Shown one piece after another: positions 42,946 to 53,701 of a stretch of 64,000 nt of DNA. Origin of the DNA: Clostridia bacterium. Lineage in GTDB: Bacteria > Bacillota > Clostridia > Christensenellales > Aristaeellaceae. Made by a program: the position numbers and the translations under genes. Below the pieces are notes generated by a model. It saw only the letters and a list, made by a program, of their open reading frames with translations. It did not search any database and had not been told where the DNA came from. The stretch is taken from contig JAFPWH010000052.1 in NCBI GenBank assembly GCA_017395065.1, positions 1 to 64,000 of the forward strand, in the 5' to 3' direction. Positions within the stretch are counted from its first letter, which is position 1; each line of letters opens with the position of its first letter.

Positions 42946-43710
42946 TCAGAGGGGCTTTTTCGTCAGATACAGTACGTAGGTGTCGTCAAAAACGATGCGG
43001 TTTCCCGCGGCGAGCACCGCGTCCCGAAGGCCGCCGAAGAATTTGCTCCGGTAGGGCTCCGGCACGACGATGTGGTCGCTGTGCGTGCCGCAGTAGGCGA
43101 CGTACTCGTCCGCCGTGAAGACGCGCCGGCCGCGGAACGTGCGCTTTTCAAAACCGACGAAGCCGTAATCAGCGGCGTGGCTGTAGTCGAACGGCTTGTG
43201 CGCGTCTTTGTAGGTGGTCGTCGGTTTGAAGTACGCGTCGTAGACCTTTTGTATCTGCCGGTACAGCTCTTCGTTGGGCGTTCTGTAGTCGCCCACGGTC
43301 AGCATCATCGCAATGGTCCCGCCGGGCTTGAGCAATTCGAAGGTCTTTGAAAACGCGATCTCCTCCGGGATCCACTGGATCGTCGCGGCGGAATAGATCG
43401 TATCGAAGCGCATGGAGCCGAAATCGTGGGTGATGAAGTCGTCGTTTACGATATCGAAATTGGGACGATCTCCGAATTTGCGCTTCATCGTCTCGTACAG
43501 GTGCTCCCCCAGCTCTATCGCGTGGTACGCGCAGCCGGTATTCAGGATCGGTTCGGTCGCCTGTCCCGTGCCGGGTCCCAGCTCCAGCACCTGCCTGCCC
43601 GGCCCGATAGCGGCGTAAGAGATCAGATCGTCAAACAATTCGGCGCTGTAGCGGGGCCTGTATTTGTCGAACTGCTCCGGGATCGTATCGAAAACTCTTC
43701 TCAGTTCCAT
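42946..43710 (-). CDS. Class I SAM-dependent methyltransferase
   Basis: A 254-residue methyltransferase of the UbiE/BioC-like group. Motif I is VLELGPGTGQATEPIL, motif II holds AIELGEHL, and DTIYSAATIQWI with the following LKPGGTIAMM are the post-I and motif III elements. ATG 43710 is chosen because AGGAG lies six bases upstream. It is 20 bases downstream of a 56-residue acidic protein gene and in turn of a nitroreductase gene, all on the minus strand. Small-molecule methylation is likely; the substrate is not known. Confidence 0.88.
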   Translation of the reverse strand: MELRRVFDTIPEQFDKYRPRYSAELFDDLISYAAIGPGRQVLELGPGTGQATEPILNTGCAYHAIELGEHLYETMKRKFGDRPNFDIVNDDFITHDFGSMRFDTIYSAATIQWIPEEIAFSKTFELLKPGGTIAMMLTVGDYRTPNEELYRQIQKVYDAYFKPTTTYKDAHKPFDYSHAADYGFVGFEKRTFRGRRVFTADEYVAYCGTHSDHIVVPEPYRSKFFGGLRDAVLAAGNRIVFDDTYVLYLTKKPL

Positions 43711-43730
43711 GCTTTTCTCCTGAAGGCGCG

Positions 43731-43901
43731 TCATTCGGCGAGGGCGTCCACGATCTCGCAGGCGTCGCTGAGCTTGTCGATCACTTCGTTGATCTGCTCC
43801 GAGAGCGTTTCCTCGTCTTCGGAAAGCTCCTCGAGGCGGTCGAGGATGTCCATCAGATCTTCGCTGATTTCGTTCAGACGCTGTTTTGCATCTTTTTTCA
43901 T
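43731..43901 (-). CDS. 56-residue acidic coiled-coil protein
   Basis: A small gene with a clear GGAGG six bases upstream of its ATG and a one-base gap to the nitroreductase stop (TGACATG), so it is translationally coupled. The product is strongly acidic with heptad-like Leu/Ile spacing: MKKDAKQRLNEISEDLMDIL, then DRLEELSEDEETLSEQINEV, then IDKLSDACEIVDALAE. It should form a helical hairpin or coiled coil. I know no family; it may bind a partner protein or be an oligomerisation adaptor. Confidence 0.75.
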   Translation of the reverse strand: MKKDAKQRLNEISEDLMDILDRLEELSEDEETLSEQINEVIDKLSDACEIVDALAE

Positions 43902-43902
43902 G

Positions 43903-44481
43903 TCAGACCTCCATGACGATCTCGCTCATCGGGCGCTTGGGGACGTGGTGCACGTCGTTTTCGTCGCGGTAATAGTCTACGGAACCGCTCGCGTCTTCGA
44001 GCAATACGGTTTCGTCTGGCTTTCCCAGGGCGATCACGAGCGCGGGCTCCAGATTATCGCTCAGCTTCAGTGCCTCTTTGACGCCCTGCCTGTTGAACGC
44101 GCCGATCATAAGGCCGCCGAAACCCTGCGCCGTCGCCGCCAAAAGGATGCTCTGCGCGGCGATGCCGACGTCGCGGTCGGCCTTGGGCGGGTCTTTCTGT
44201 ATGTCCGTATCGACGCAGATGACGACGAACGCGGTGGGCTTGTGTCCCTCGGGCGGAAAGACCCTCGGGCGCAGCTTGGCCGCCCAGGCGGTCTCACGCT
44301 GGATCAGGGCGTTGGTGCTTTCCTTCGTGGAAACGCAGTACTTGAGCGGCTGGTTGTTGCCTCCCGACGCCGAAAGGCGCGCGCATTCTACGAAGCTCAA
44401 AACGGTCTCACGGCTCAGCTTTACGCTTTCGTCGAAGCTGCGGTAGCTGCGGTTACGCTTGATCAGATCGAGAAATTCCAT
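43903..44481 (-). CDS. Nitroreductase-family flavoprotein
   Basis: A 192-residue FMN-dependent nitroreductase-family enzyme. It begins FLDLIKRNRSYRSFDES, the usual R-x-R-x-F phosphate-binding start, has CARLSASGGNNQPLKY as the FMN loop, and later AAQSILLAATAQGFGGLMIGAF and ALGKPDE. Many relatives in anaerobes reduce nitro- or enone groups or serve in iodotyrosine-like dehalogenation. It is first in a run with the 56-residue protein and the methyltransferase. The electron donor and substrate are unknown. Confidence 0.9.
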   Translation of the reverse strand: MEFLDLIKRNRSYRSFDESVKLSRETVLSFVECARLSASGGNNQPLKYCVSTKESTNALIQRETAWAAKLRPRVFPPEGHKPTAFVVICVDTDIQKDPPKADRDVGIAAQSILLAATAQGFGGLMIGAFNRQGVKEALKLSDNLEPALVIALGKPDETVLLEDASGSVDYYRDENDVHHVPKRPMSEIVMEV

Positions 44482-44496
44482 ACTTCACCTCAAAAT

Positions 44497-44529
44497 ACGG
44501 AGGCGGGCACGCCGAAAAACGTGCCCGCC
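44497..44529 (-). terminator. Terminator of the membrane pyrophosphatase gene
   Basis: A 10-bp stem GGCGGGCACG (44502-44511) with CGTGCCCGCC (44520-44529), eight-base loop; on the minus strand a weak TATTTT follows. Confidence 0.65.
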
Positions 44530-44544
44530 CGTTCATACAGTCGC

Positions 44545-46704
<2,160 letters not shown>

Positions 46705-46750
46705 TGAAACATCCCCCTTACTTAATTGTTATGCTTTTCAGACAAAGCTT

Positions 46751-46780
46751 ATTATAGCACAAAGCGCAAATGCCTTGCAA
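46751..46780 (-). promoter_or_regulatory. Promoter of the pyrophosphatase gene
   Basis: Minus-strand TTGCAA (46780-46775) and TATAAT (46756-46751) with an 18-bp spacer. Confidence 0.65.
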
Positions 46781-46814
46781 GCCGAATTTCTAACAAAAGT
46801 ATGAAGCGTCCGAC

Positions 46815-47378
46815 TTATTTGAGGGGATTGCCTTCGCTGTCGAACAGCGGGAGCACCTGCAGAAAACGTATGTCCGTGCGCTGCATCGCGTCGCCCTCGG
46901 CGAGGATAGACATGGCGCCTACGATGTTGCCGCCCGCGGAGAGCACCAGCTTCTCCAGCGCCTTCAGGCTTTCGCCGGTGGAGATGACGTCGTCCACGAT
47001 CAGTACCCTTTTGCCCTTCATGTATTCGGCATCCGCGCCGTCGATGTAGAGCGTCTGGCGATGGTCGGTGGTGATGGAGTCCACGGTGGTGCTGAACACG
47101 TTCTTCATGTAGAGCTTGGTCGACTTTCTGGCCAGCAGGTAGCGGTTCACGCCCTCCTGGCGCGCCATCTCGTGCGCCAGCGGGATGCCCTTGGATTCGG
47201 CCGTGATGATCACGTCGTGCTCGGGCGCGATCTTCAAAAGCTCCCTTGCGCTGTTTACGGTGAGCTCAACGTCGCCGAAGATCACGAAGCCCGCGATGCA
47301 GAGCTTGTCGTTCAGAGGACAGATCGGCAGCTGCCTTTTGAGGCCCGCCACCTCGATCTCGTAGTACAGATCCTTCAT
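46815..47378 (-). CDS. Purine-type phosphoribosyltransferase (Apt/Xpt-like)
   Basis: A 187-residue type I phosphoribosyltransferase. The PRPP-binding motif is VLIVDDVISTGESL (Asp-Asp region), the early PPi loop is ITAESKGIPLAHEMAR, and the overall order fits adenine phosphoribosyltransferase. The sequence from the start (KDLYYEIEVAGLKRQLPICPLNDKL) differs from classical Apt, and such proteins are often just called adenine phosphoribosyltransferase. ATG 47378 has GGAG eight bases upstream; a GTG three codons earlier is possible. It follows ybaK and is about 110 bases from hppA. Confidence 0.85.
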   Translation of the reverse strand: MKDLYYEIEVAGLKRQLPICPLNDKLCIAGFVIFGDVELTVNSARELLKIAPEHDVIITAESKGIPLAHEMARQEGVNRYLLARKSTKLYMKNVFSTTVDSITTDHRQTLYIDGADAEYMKGKRVLIVDDVISTGESLKALEKLVLSAGGNIVGAMSILAEGDAMQRTDIRFLQVLPLFDSEGNPLK

Positions 47379-47415
47379 GTGTTTCACTCCGTTTCTATCT
47401 TTGCCGCCAAAGCGG

Positions 47416-47889
47416 TCAGAATCGTATCAAATCGCCGGTCTTTGCCTGAATGAGATCGGTCAGGTCGTTTGGGCTAACGCAGACCTGCACGCCCCTTTGC
47501 CCGGCGCTTATCGAAATGACGTCGAACAGCAGCGCTGTCTCGTCCAGGTAGGTGGGCAGCTTCTTTTTCATGCCGATGGGCGAACAGCCGCCGCGAAGGT
47601 AGCCGGTCAGGGGCAGAAGTTCCTTTACGTGGATCAGCTCAACGCGCTTGTTCCCGCTGACGGACGCGCACTTTTTGAGGTCCAGCTCCTCCGCCACGGG
47701 GATGACGAACACGCAGTAGGGCTGCTTGTCGCCGCGCGCGACCAGGGTCTTGAACACCTGTTCTGGCGGCATGCCCAGTGCCTCGGCCGCGTGCACGCCG
47801 CTTAAGTCGTTTTCGTCGTATTCGTATTCCTTCGAGGTAAAGCGGATGCCCTGCTTTTCCAGGATCCGCATGACGTTCGTGATGAGCAT
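47416..47889 (-). CDS. ybaK: Cys-tRNA(Pro)/Cys-tRNA(Cys) deacylase YbaK
   Basis: A 157-residue editing-domain protein that removes cysteine mischarged on tRNA-Pro. Characteristic sequences are FKTLVARGD, the catalytic-Lys region CASVSGNKRVELI and TGYLRGGCSPIGMKKKLPTYLDE, the YbaK/EbsC signature with the conserved GGxSP element. Length is standard. The RBS (GGAGG) is close to the ATG. It lies 15 bases downstream of truA, so it is in the ecfA1-ecfA2-ecfT-truA transcript, fitting its tRNA-related job. Confidence 0.92.
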   Translation of the reverse strand: MLITNVMRILEKQGIRFTSKEYEYDENDLSGVHAAEALGMPPEQVFKTLVARGDKQPYCVFVIPVAEELDLKKCASVSGNKRVELIHVKELLPLTGYLRGGCSPIGMKKKLPTYLDETALLFDVISISAGQRGVQVCVSPNDLTDLIQAKTGDLIRF

Positions 47890-47904
47890 GCTTCCTCCCG
47901 CCTT

Positions 47905-48660
47905 TTATATGAGCGCGTCTTCGGGGTAATCCACGCGCATCAGCGTCAGGCCTTGCGGCGGCGCGGTCACGCCGAGCTCCAGGCGCGAACCGCTTTTGAG
48001 CGCCCGCTTAATCGCTCCGGGCGCGAGTTTTCCGCTTCCGACACCCGAAAGCGTCCCGGCCAGTATCCTGACCATGTTGTACAAAAAGCCGTTTCCGTGC
48101 ACGCGCATCTCGATAAACGGCGGGTTTTCGTAAAGGCTTACAAAGTCGATCTCCCTGACCGTGTCCTTAACGACGGAGCCGCTTGCGGCAAAGGGCGCAA
48201 AGTCGTGCCTTCCCAGCATGCTTTGGGCTTCCGCGCGCATAAGCGCCGTATCCAGCGGGTAGATCACGTGGGCGCAAAGATTTCGGTACAGCGCGCTCGA
48301 ATGCGGGGCGGAATAGAACAGATAGCGGTATTCCTTGCCCGAGGCTGAAAAGCGCGCGTGGAAGCGCTCCCCCACTTCACTCGATTGGCGCACGCGGATG
48401 TCCTCCGGAAGAAGCGTGTTGAGCGCGAAGCTGAATTTGTCCGCCGGGATGCGGCTCGATGTGTCGAAGTGCGCGTTCTGCCCCAGCGCGTGCACGCCCG
48501 CGTCGGTACGGCTTGCGCCGGTGACAGTGAGGGTCTCCTCGCCCGTCAGGCGCCTTAACGCCTCCTCCAGCTTTTGCTGCACGCTCACGGCGTTCGTCTG
48601 CCTTTGCCAGCCGGCATAGGCGCCACCGTCATATTCCAGGATCAGTCTTATGCGGCGCAA
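47905..48660 (-). CDS. truA: tRNA pseudouridine synthase A
   Basis: Makes pseudouridine at tRNA positions 38-40. The 251-residue protein has RLILEYDGGAYAGWQRQ at the start, the catalytic Asp in GASRTDAGVHALGQ, SGKEYRYLFYSAP, and FLYNMVRILAGTLSGVGSG, the family signature. The probable start is TTG 48660, one base after the ecfT stop (TGATTTG), which indicates coupling; a longer form from 48717 has no coding support. The ecfA1-ecfA2-ecfT-truA order is the one seen across Firmicutes. Confidence 0.95.
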   Translation of the reverse strand: MRRIRLILEYDGGAYAGWQRQTNAVSVQQKLEEALRRLTGEETLTVTGASRTDAGVHALGQNAHFDTSSRIPADKFSFALNTLLPEDIRVRQSSEVGERFHARFSASGKEYRYLFYSAPHSSALYRNLCAHVIYPLDTALMRAEAQSMLGRHDFAPFAASGSVVKDTVREIDFVSLYENPPFIEMRVHGNGFLYNMVRILAGTLSGVGSGKLAPGAIKRALKSGSRLELGVTAPPQGLTLMRVDYPEDALI

Positions 48661-48661
48661 A

Positions 48662-49477
48662 TCAAAGCACCCCGATTTTGAATATGTTGAGGACCAGCAC
48701 CGCGCCGAGCACCGCAAGGTACGCGCCCACGGCGCAAAGATCGCGTTTTTTGTACTTGAGCGGCTTCATTTTCGTTCTTCCGCTCCCGCCCCGGTAGCAG
48801 CGGGCTTCCATGGCCATGGCCAGCTCGTCCGCCCTGCGGAAGGCGCTCACGAACAGGGGCACCAGAAGCGGAAGCATGGCCTTTGCGCGGCGGATCAGGT
48901 TTCCGCTTTCAAAGTCCGCGCCGCGGGCCTTCTGCGCCTGCGTGATCTTGTTGGTTTCGTCGATCAGGGTCGGAATGAATCTGAGCGCGATGGACATCAT
49001 CATCGCAAGCTCGTGCGCGGGGAAGCCGATCTTGCTTAACGGCTTGAACAGGCTTTCGAGCCCGTCGGTCAGGGCGATGGGCGAAGTGGTCAGCGTCAAA
49101 AGCTGCGTGCCCATGACCAGCATCAAAAGGCGGATCGCCATGAACACGGCGGTCCTTAAGCCGTCCACGGTGATCGTGATGATCCACCAGTGCCAAAGCA
49201 CCCTGCCTCCGCTTTGCAAAAACAGGTTGAGCACGAAGGTCAGCAGCACGATCACGGCGATGGGCTTTATGCCGCGCAGCACGAAGCGGAGCTTTAGCTT
49301 TGCAAGGCGCACGCAAAGAAGGATGAACAGAAAGATCGCGCCGAAACCCGCAAAGCCCTTGCACACGAAGATCGCGACCATCAGCGCGACGGTCAGAAGG
49401 ATCTTCGTACGGGGATCGAGCCTGTGCACCGGGCTGTCGACCGGGAAATACTGCCCGAGGGTGATATTGTTGAGCAA
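48662..49477 (-). CDS. ecfT: Energy-coupling factor transporter membrane subunit EcfT
   Basis: A 271-residue T component of group II ECF vitamin transporters. It has five to six helices (AIFVCKGFAGFGAIFLFILLC region, IAVIVLLTFVLNLFL) and the two signature cytoplasmic motifs, AQKARGADFE and AMEARCYRGG, the A-R-G/A-R-x coupling helices that contact the ATPases. The TTG start at 49477 has GAGG nine bases upstream and lies six bases after the ecfA2 stop. It would work with S components such as the PanT-like protein at 62.2-62.9 kb. Confidence 0.95.
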   Translation of the reverse strand: MLNNITLGQYFPVDSPVHRLDPRTKILLTVALMVAIFVCKGFAGFGAIFLFILLCVRLAKLKLRFVLRGIKPIAVIVLLTFVLNLFLQSGGRVLWHWWIITITVDGLRTAVFMAIRLLMLVMGTQLLTLTTSPIALTDGLESLFKPLSKIGFPAHELAMMMSIALRFIPTLIDETNKITQAQKARGADFESGNLIRRAKAMLPLLVPLFVSAFRRADELAMAMEARCYRGGSGRTKMKPLKYKKRDLCAVGAYLAVLGAVLVLNIFKIGVL

Positions 49478-49483
49478 GGTCCG

Positions 49484-50329
49484 TTACCTCGTTTTCAGCT
49501 TTTCTGTGAGTGCCTGCGAGAGCGCTTCGATCGTGTAGATGCTCTCGGGCAGATCGAAACCGCGCTTGTTCAGCCTGTCTCTGAGGAGCGCGGCCTGCGG
49601 GAGGGTAAGGCCCATCGCGCTGAGCTTTTCCACCTGCCCGAAGACCTCGGCGCAGCTGCCGTCGAGCGCCACTTTGCCCTTTTCCAGTACGATGACGCGC
49701 TCGCACAGGCGGGCGACGTCGTCCATGGAATGCGAGACCATGATGACCGTGGTGCCCTCGGAATGGATCGCGCGAATGATGTCCAGAATTTCGCGGCGGC
49801 CGACGGGGTCGAGCCCTGCCGCGGGTTCGTCGAGGATGAGCACCTCGGGGTGCATCGCCAGCACGCCCGCCACGGCGCAGCGGCGTTTTTGCCCGCCCGA
49901 AAGCTCGAAGGGCGAACGGCCGTAGTATCTTTCGCCCAAACCGACCTTTTCAAGCGCCCATTTCGCGCTTTGGGTCGCTTCCTCTTCGCTCAGGCCCATG
50001 TTTTTCGGGCCGAAGGATACATCCTTCAATACCGTTTCCTCAAAGAGCTGGTATTCCGGATACTGAAACACCAGGCCCACGCGCATCCGGAGGGCGGCCT
50101 TTTCCTTGCTCTCGTTGATGTCCTCACCGTCCACGAGCACCTGCCCGGAGGTGGGCTTGATCAGCGCGTTCAAATGCTGTATGAAGGTGCTTTTGCCGCT
50201 GCCGGTGTGGCCGATGATGCCGACGAATTCGCCGTCGTTGATCGTGAGGCTTATGCCGTCCAGCGCCCTTGTTTCAAATGGCGTGCCGGGGTTGTAGGTA
50301 TATGTCAGGTCCTTTACGCTAATCGGCAC
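49484..50329 (-). CDS. ecfA2: Energy-coupling factor ATPase EcfA2
   Basis: A 281-residue ABC ATPase. Walker A is GHTGSGKST, the Q-loop is FQYPEYQLF, the signature is ELSGGQKRR, and Walker B is VLILDEPAAGLDP, with the switch His in VSHSMDD. The YPEYQLFEETV element is typical of EcfA2. The GTG at 50329 is chosen: the protein then begins at PISVKDLTY, and the longer upstream frame runs through ecfA1. It overlaps ecfA1 by 16 bases, a usual feature of this operon. Confidence 0.95.
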   Translation of the reverse strand: MPISVKDLTYTYNPGTPFETRALDGISLTINDGEFVGIIGHTGSGKSTFIQHLNALIKPTSGQVLVDGEDINESKEKAALRMRVGLVFQYPEYQLFEETVLKDVSFGPKNMGLSEEEATQSAKWALEKVGLGERYYGRSPFELSGGQKRRCAVAGVLAMHPEVLILDEPAAGLDPVGRREILDIIRAIHSEGTTVIMVSHSMDDVARLCERVIVLEKGKVALDGSCAEVFGQVEKLSAMGLTLPQAALLRDRLNKRGFDLPESIYTIEALSQALTEKLKTR

Positions 50330-51141
50330 AGTTCCACTTCCATTTCGTCTATGGTGATGATATCGCTTCGGACATCGATCCCGTTTTGTTTGAGCTGACG
50401 GGCGAGGGCAGTCATGTCCGGCACGTCGAGCCCCAGCTTTTGGACCGCTTCCGCGTCGGAAAAGACCTCCCTGGGCGTGCCCTGCAGGGCGACGCGGCCG
50501 CCGTCCATCACGTACAGCCTTTGGCAAAGCGCGGCTTCCTCCATGAAATGGGTGATCCAGACGATCGTGACGCCCCTTTCGTTGAGCCGCTGTGCAAGCG
50601 AAAAGATGTCCCGCCTGCCGGAGGGATCGAGCATGGACGTGGACTCGTCGAACACGATGATGTCCGGCTGCATGGCCAGCACGCCCGCGATGGCCGCCCT
50701 TTGCTTTTGTCCGCCCGAGAGCATGTGCGGCGCGCTCAGGGCGTATTCGCTCATGCCCACGGTTTCGAGCGCCTTTTGAACCCTTCGCTTAATTTCGTCC
50801 GGGGCCACGCCCAGATTCTCACAGCCGAAGGCCACGTCTTCCTCCACGATGGTCGCGACCATCTGGTTGTCCGGGTCCTGAAACACCATGCCGCAGTGCT
50901 TGCGCGCTTCGTAGGCAGAGTTCTCGTCCGTTATCTGTGTGCCGGAGACGAACACTTCCCCTTGGGAAGCCAGATACAAACCGTTGAACAGCTTGCCCAG
51001 CGTGGATTTGCCGCTGCCGTTCCTGCCAAGGATCGCCACGAATTCGCCCCGTGCGATCTCGATGTTCACGGAATCGACGGCGTTTTTGTCCGCGCCCTCG
51101 TAGTGATAGCTCAGGTTCCTTGCGCTGATTGCTTCGTGCAT
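50314..51141 (-). CDS. ecfA1: Energy-coupling factor ATPase EcfA1
   Basis: A 275-residue ABC ATPase that pairs with EcfA2 and EcfT to power vitamin uptake by several S components. Walker A is GRNGSGKST, Q-loop FQDPDNQMV, signature MLSGGQKQR, Walker B IIVFDESTSMLDP, where Ser replaces the more usual Ala-Thr. DPDNQMVATIVEEDVAFG is the EcfA1 hallmark. ATG 51141 has GGAGG six bases upstream. A minus-strand -10 box TATACT with a poor -35 (TTTCTT, 17 bases upstream) lies just before it. It is the first gene of the operon ending at ybaK or the phosphoribosyltransferase. Confidence 0.95.
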   Translation of the reverse strand: MHEAISARNLSYHYEGADKNAVDSVNIEIARGEFVAILGRNGSGKSTLGKLFNGLYLASQGEVFVSGTQITDENSAYEARKHCGMVFQDPDNQMVATIVEEDVAFGCENLGVAPDEIKRRVQKALETVGMSEYALSAPHMLSGGQKQRAAIAGVLAMQPDIIVFDESTSMLDPSGRRDIFSLAQRLNERGVTIVWITHFMEEAALCQRLYVMDGGRVALQGTPREVFSDAEAVQKLGLDVPDMTALARQLKQNGIDVRSDIITIDEMEVELCRLA

Positions 51142-51247
51142 AGACGACCTCCGATATTTTCCGGGCTCAGTATAGCACAAATCGGCGGGCAAAGAAAGTG
51201 CGTTTCCCGTAATTCAATATAAAATCAACGTCAAGCAAAGAAAGTAC

Positions 51248-51280
51248 AAAAGCGGGACGCCGCATGGCGCGGTGTCCCGC
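51248..51280 (-). terminator. Terminator of the ABC permease operon
   Basis: A 12-bp stem with one G-T pair, GCGGGACGCCGC (51252-51263) and GCGGTGTCCCGC (51269-51280). On the minus strand it is followed by TTTTGT. Confidence 0.8.
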
Positions 51281-51301
51281 ATGGGAAGTGTATTGGATTA
51301 T

Positions 51302-53701
51302 TTATTCTTCGGTCTTCAGCGCAGCCACCATGTCGATGCGCTTGTTTTTGCGGGCGACCATCAGGCCTACGATCAGCGAAACGCCCAGCGTGAGCGCAAC
51401 GGAGAAAATGTAGGTGAAGGGGCTGATTGCAAGCTTCATTTCATATTCGCCCGCCAGCGCCTTTATCAGATAGTCCAGCACCAGCGCGCCCGCGGGGATG
51501 CCCAGTATTATGCCGATCAGTGAAAGCCAAAGGTTTTGGGTGATCAGCAGCCGGCCGATCTTTTTGTCCCTGAAGCCCACGACCTTGAGCGTGGCCATTT
51601 CACGATAGCGCTCGACGTAGCTCATCACGCCCAGATTGTAAAGTACCACGATGCCCAGCACGATCGCTGCCAGCACCAGCAGCGCGACCATCGTGTTCAT
51701 CAGCTCCATGAACGTATCGAAGGAATCCATGATCGCCTGCTTGGTCTGCGTGTTCTGTATGATCGCGTCGCCGGCGACGTCGGTTTCGTCGGTGTAGAGG
51801 GCGTTGATCGTGTAGTTTATGCCCGCCTTTTCCGCGTAGGCGCGGGTCATGACCACGCTTTTGCTGAGCTCGCGGGTTATGCCTGCGACCTTCACGGTAT
51901 AGTTTTTGTCGCTTCCGTAGGGCGAAAAGCTTATCTCGCTGCCCTTGCCGATATCCAGATCGCGGGCGATGCGGGAGCAGATGTACACGCCCTCGTCTCC
52001 AAGCGTCATGATTTCCAGATCGTCGTCCAGAAAACGCACCTTGTCCTGCGTGACGTCGTAGATCTCGATCAGATAGCCCTGATCGCCGATCTGCGCGGAA
52101 AACTGGCTGCTCCAGTCGGCCTTCAGTTTTTGGGCGAGCGCCAGCGCTTTTTGATTGTAGCTTTCCCGCGCGCCGTCCGGATCGTCCTCGCTCACGGCGC
52201 TCTCCGCGTTCAGGTTCACACGCACGCTGTAATTGATCGCTTCGTCGTAGAACTTGTTTACGAACACGTCCATCGTGTCCTTCATGCCCAGGCCGCCCAC
52301 GATCAGTATCACGCAGCCCAGCACGCCGAAGAGCGTCATAAACGAGCGCGATTTATGGCGGAAGCAGTCCCTTAAGTTCCACTTCGTGCCGAAGGACAGG
52401 CGCTTGAAGGCTTTGGTCTCCTCGAGCGCAAGGTGTTTTACGCGATTTGGCGTATAGGGTCTGAGCGCATCCGCTGCCGTGCCCCTGAGCATCTTTTTTA
52501 CGGACATGAAGCCGATGAATACCAGCATAAGATCGATCAGGGCGATCACGAGCCAGGTGTACCACGGCGCGGTCAGCGTCCAGTAGGGCATGTCGATGTA
52601 GGTGCCCATCGCGCCGTCCGGCCGCATGATGTACCAGGCGATCAGATAGCCGATGCCCGCGCCAAGCAGCGTACCCAGAAGACCGATCACCAGCGCAAAG
52701 CAGCTGTAGTGGATCAGTATGCGCTTGTCCCGGAAGCCCAGCGCCTTGAGCGTACCGATCTGCGTTTTTTCGTTTGCGGTGATGCGGTGCATCGTGGTGA
52801 CCATGGTCAGTACGCCGATGGCCAGGAACAGTACCGGCAGTATGCTGACCATGGTTTTGCCCTCTTCGATTTCGCCCTGTACTTCTGCGTAGGAGACAGT
52901 CTCCTCCTTGGATACGACGAGGCAGGTCCTGCCAAGCGCCGCGTCTGCCTTTTCGATGAGCTCCGCTTTGGTGAGCGTGCTCTTTACGTTGATCTGCATG
53001 AAGAGGCGGTTTAGGTATTTGGTCTTTTCGGCCTCGATCCTGCTCTGACCGGCGAGGCGGTACAGCGGGTTGGCGTCGAGCAGCTTTTGGCTTTCCTCGT
53101 CCACGAGGCGCTCAAGCATCGCGCCGGACACGTATACGTAGCCGCAGCTGGAATAGTCCGGCATGAGTTGCGTGTCGTCGATCAGGCAGATCAGGTATTC
53201 GCTGGATTTTATGAGTCCCTTTACCGTGCCCGTTACGGTAAACTCCTTGTAGGTCAGCGTGAGCGTATCTCCGAGCTTTATGCCGTTTTCTTTGGCGTAG
53301 GAGTCGCTAAGCCACATGCCGTCTTCGCTTTCGGGGTCGTATTTCTCGCCTTCCATGAGCAGTATGCCGCTCACGGCCATGTTTTCGCTGACGGTGAGGG
53401 CGACGACGTCGCTCGTGTTTTGCGCGCTCATGTTGACGCTTGCAAAGCGCGTTACGTCCTGAACGCCGTTAAGCGCGGCGATGCGGGCGGCATCCTCCGC
53501 GCTGAAGCCGTTTTCGGTGTCGTAGATGCGAAAGTCGGCAAAGCCCGTCTGATCGTAAATTTTCTGCGTATTCACCTCGAGCGTGCGCCACTCCATGCTG
53601 AAGCCCAGAAACACGCCGATGCCCAGCGCGGTCATGATGGCCATCGAGATGAACTGCGCCTTGTATCTGAGAAGCGTCCTCAGCAGCTTTTTGAGCATCA
53701 T
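51302..53701 (-). CDS. ABC transporter permease, FtsX/MacB type with two FtsX domains
   Basis: A 799-residue permease. An N-terminal helix (FISMAIMTALGIGVFLGFS) and a large extracytoplasmic domain (about 45-275) precede three helices of the first FtsX domain (VSILPVLFLAIGVLTMVTTM, FALVIGLLGTLLGAGIGYLI). A second such unit follows (FMTLFGVLGCVILIVGGLGM, extracytoplasmic domain, MVALLVLAAIVLGIVVLYNLGVM). The motif TLKALGFRDKRI and its copy TLKVVGFRDKKI are the FtsX cytoplasmic coupling sites. Members move lipoproteins, peptides or antibiotics or act mechanically. It overlaps its ATPase gene by one base (TAATG). A DtxR-type dyad precedes the operon, which hints at metal control. Confidence 0.9.
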   Translation of the reverse strand: MMLKKLLRTLLRYKAQFISMAIMTALGIGVFLGFSMEWRTLEVNTQKIYDQTGFADFRIYDTENGFSAEDAARIAALNGVQDVTRFASVNMSAQNTSDVVALTVSENMAVSGILLMEGEKYDPESEDGMWLSDSYAKENGIKLGDTLTLTYKEFTVTGTVKGLIKSSEYLICLIDDTQLMPDYSSCGYVYVSGAMLERLVDEESQKLLDANPLYRLAGQSRIEAEKTKYLNRLFMQINVKSTLTKAELIEKADAALGRTCLVVSKEETVSYAEVQGEIEEGKTMVSILPVLFLAIGVLTMVTTMHRITANEKTQIGTLKALGFRDKRILIHYSCFALVIGLLGTLLGAGIGYLIAWYIMRPDGAMGTYIDMPYWTLTAPWYTWLVIALIDLMLVFIGFMSVKKMLRGTAADALRPYTPNRVKHLALEETKAFKRLSFGTKWNLRDCFRHKSRSFMTLFGVLGCVILIVGGLGMKDTMDVFVNKFYDEAINYSVRVNLNAESAVSEDDPDGARESYNQKALALAQKLKADWSSQFSAQIGDQGYLIEIYDVTQDKVRFLDDDLEIMTLGDEGVYICSRIARDLDIGKGSEISFSPYGSDKNYTVKVAGITRELSKSVVMTRAYAEKAGINYTINALYTDETDVAGDAIIQNTQTKQAIMDSFDTFMELMNTMVALLVLAAIVLGIVVLYNLGVMSYVERYREMATLKVVGFRDKKIGRLLITQNLWLSLIGIILGIPAGALVLDYLIKALAGEYEMKLAISPFTYIFSVALTLGVSLIVGLMVARKNKRIDMVAALKTEE

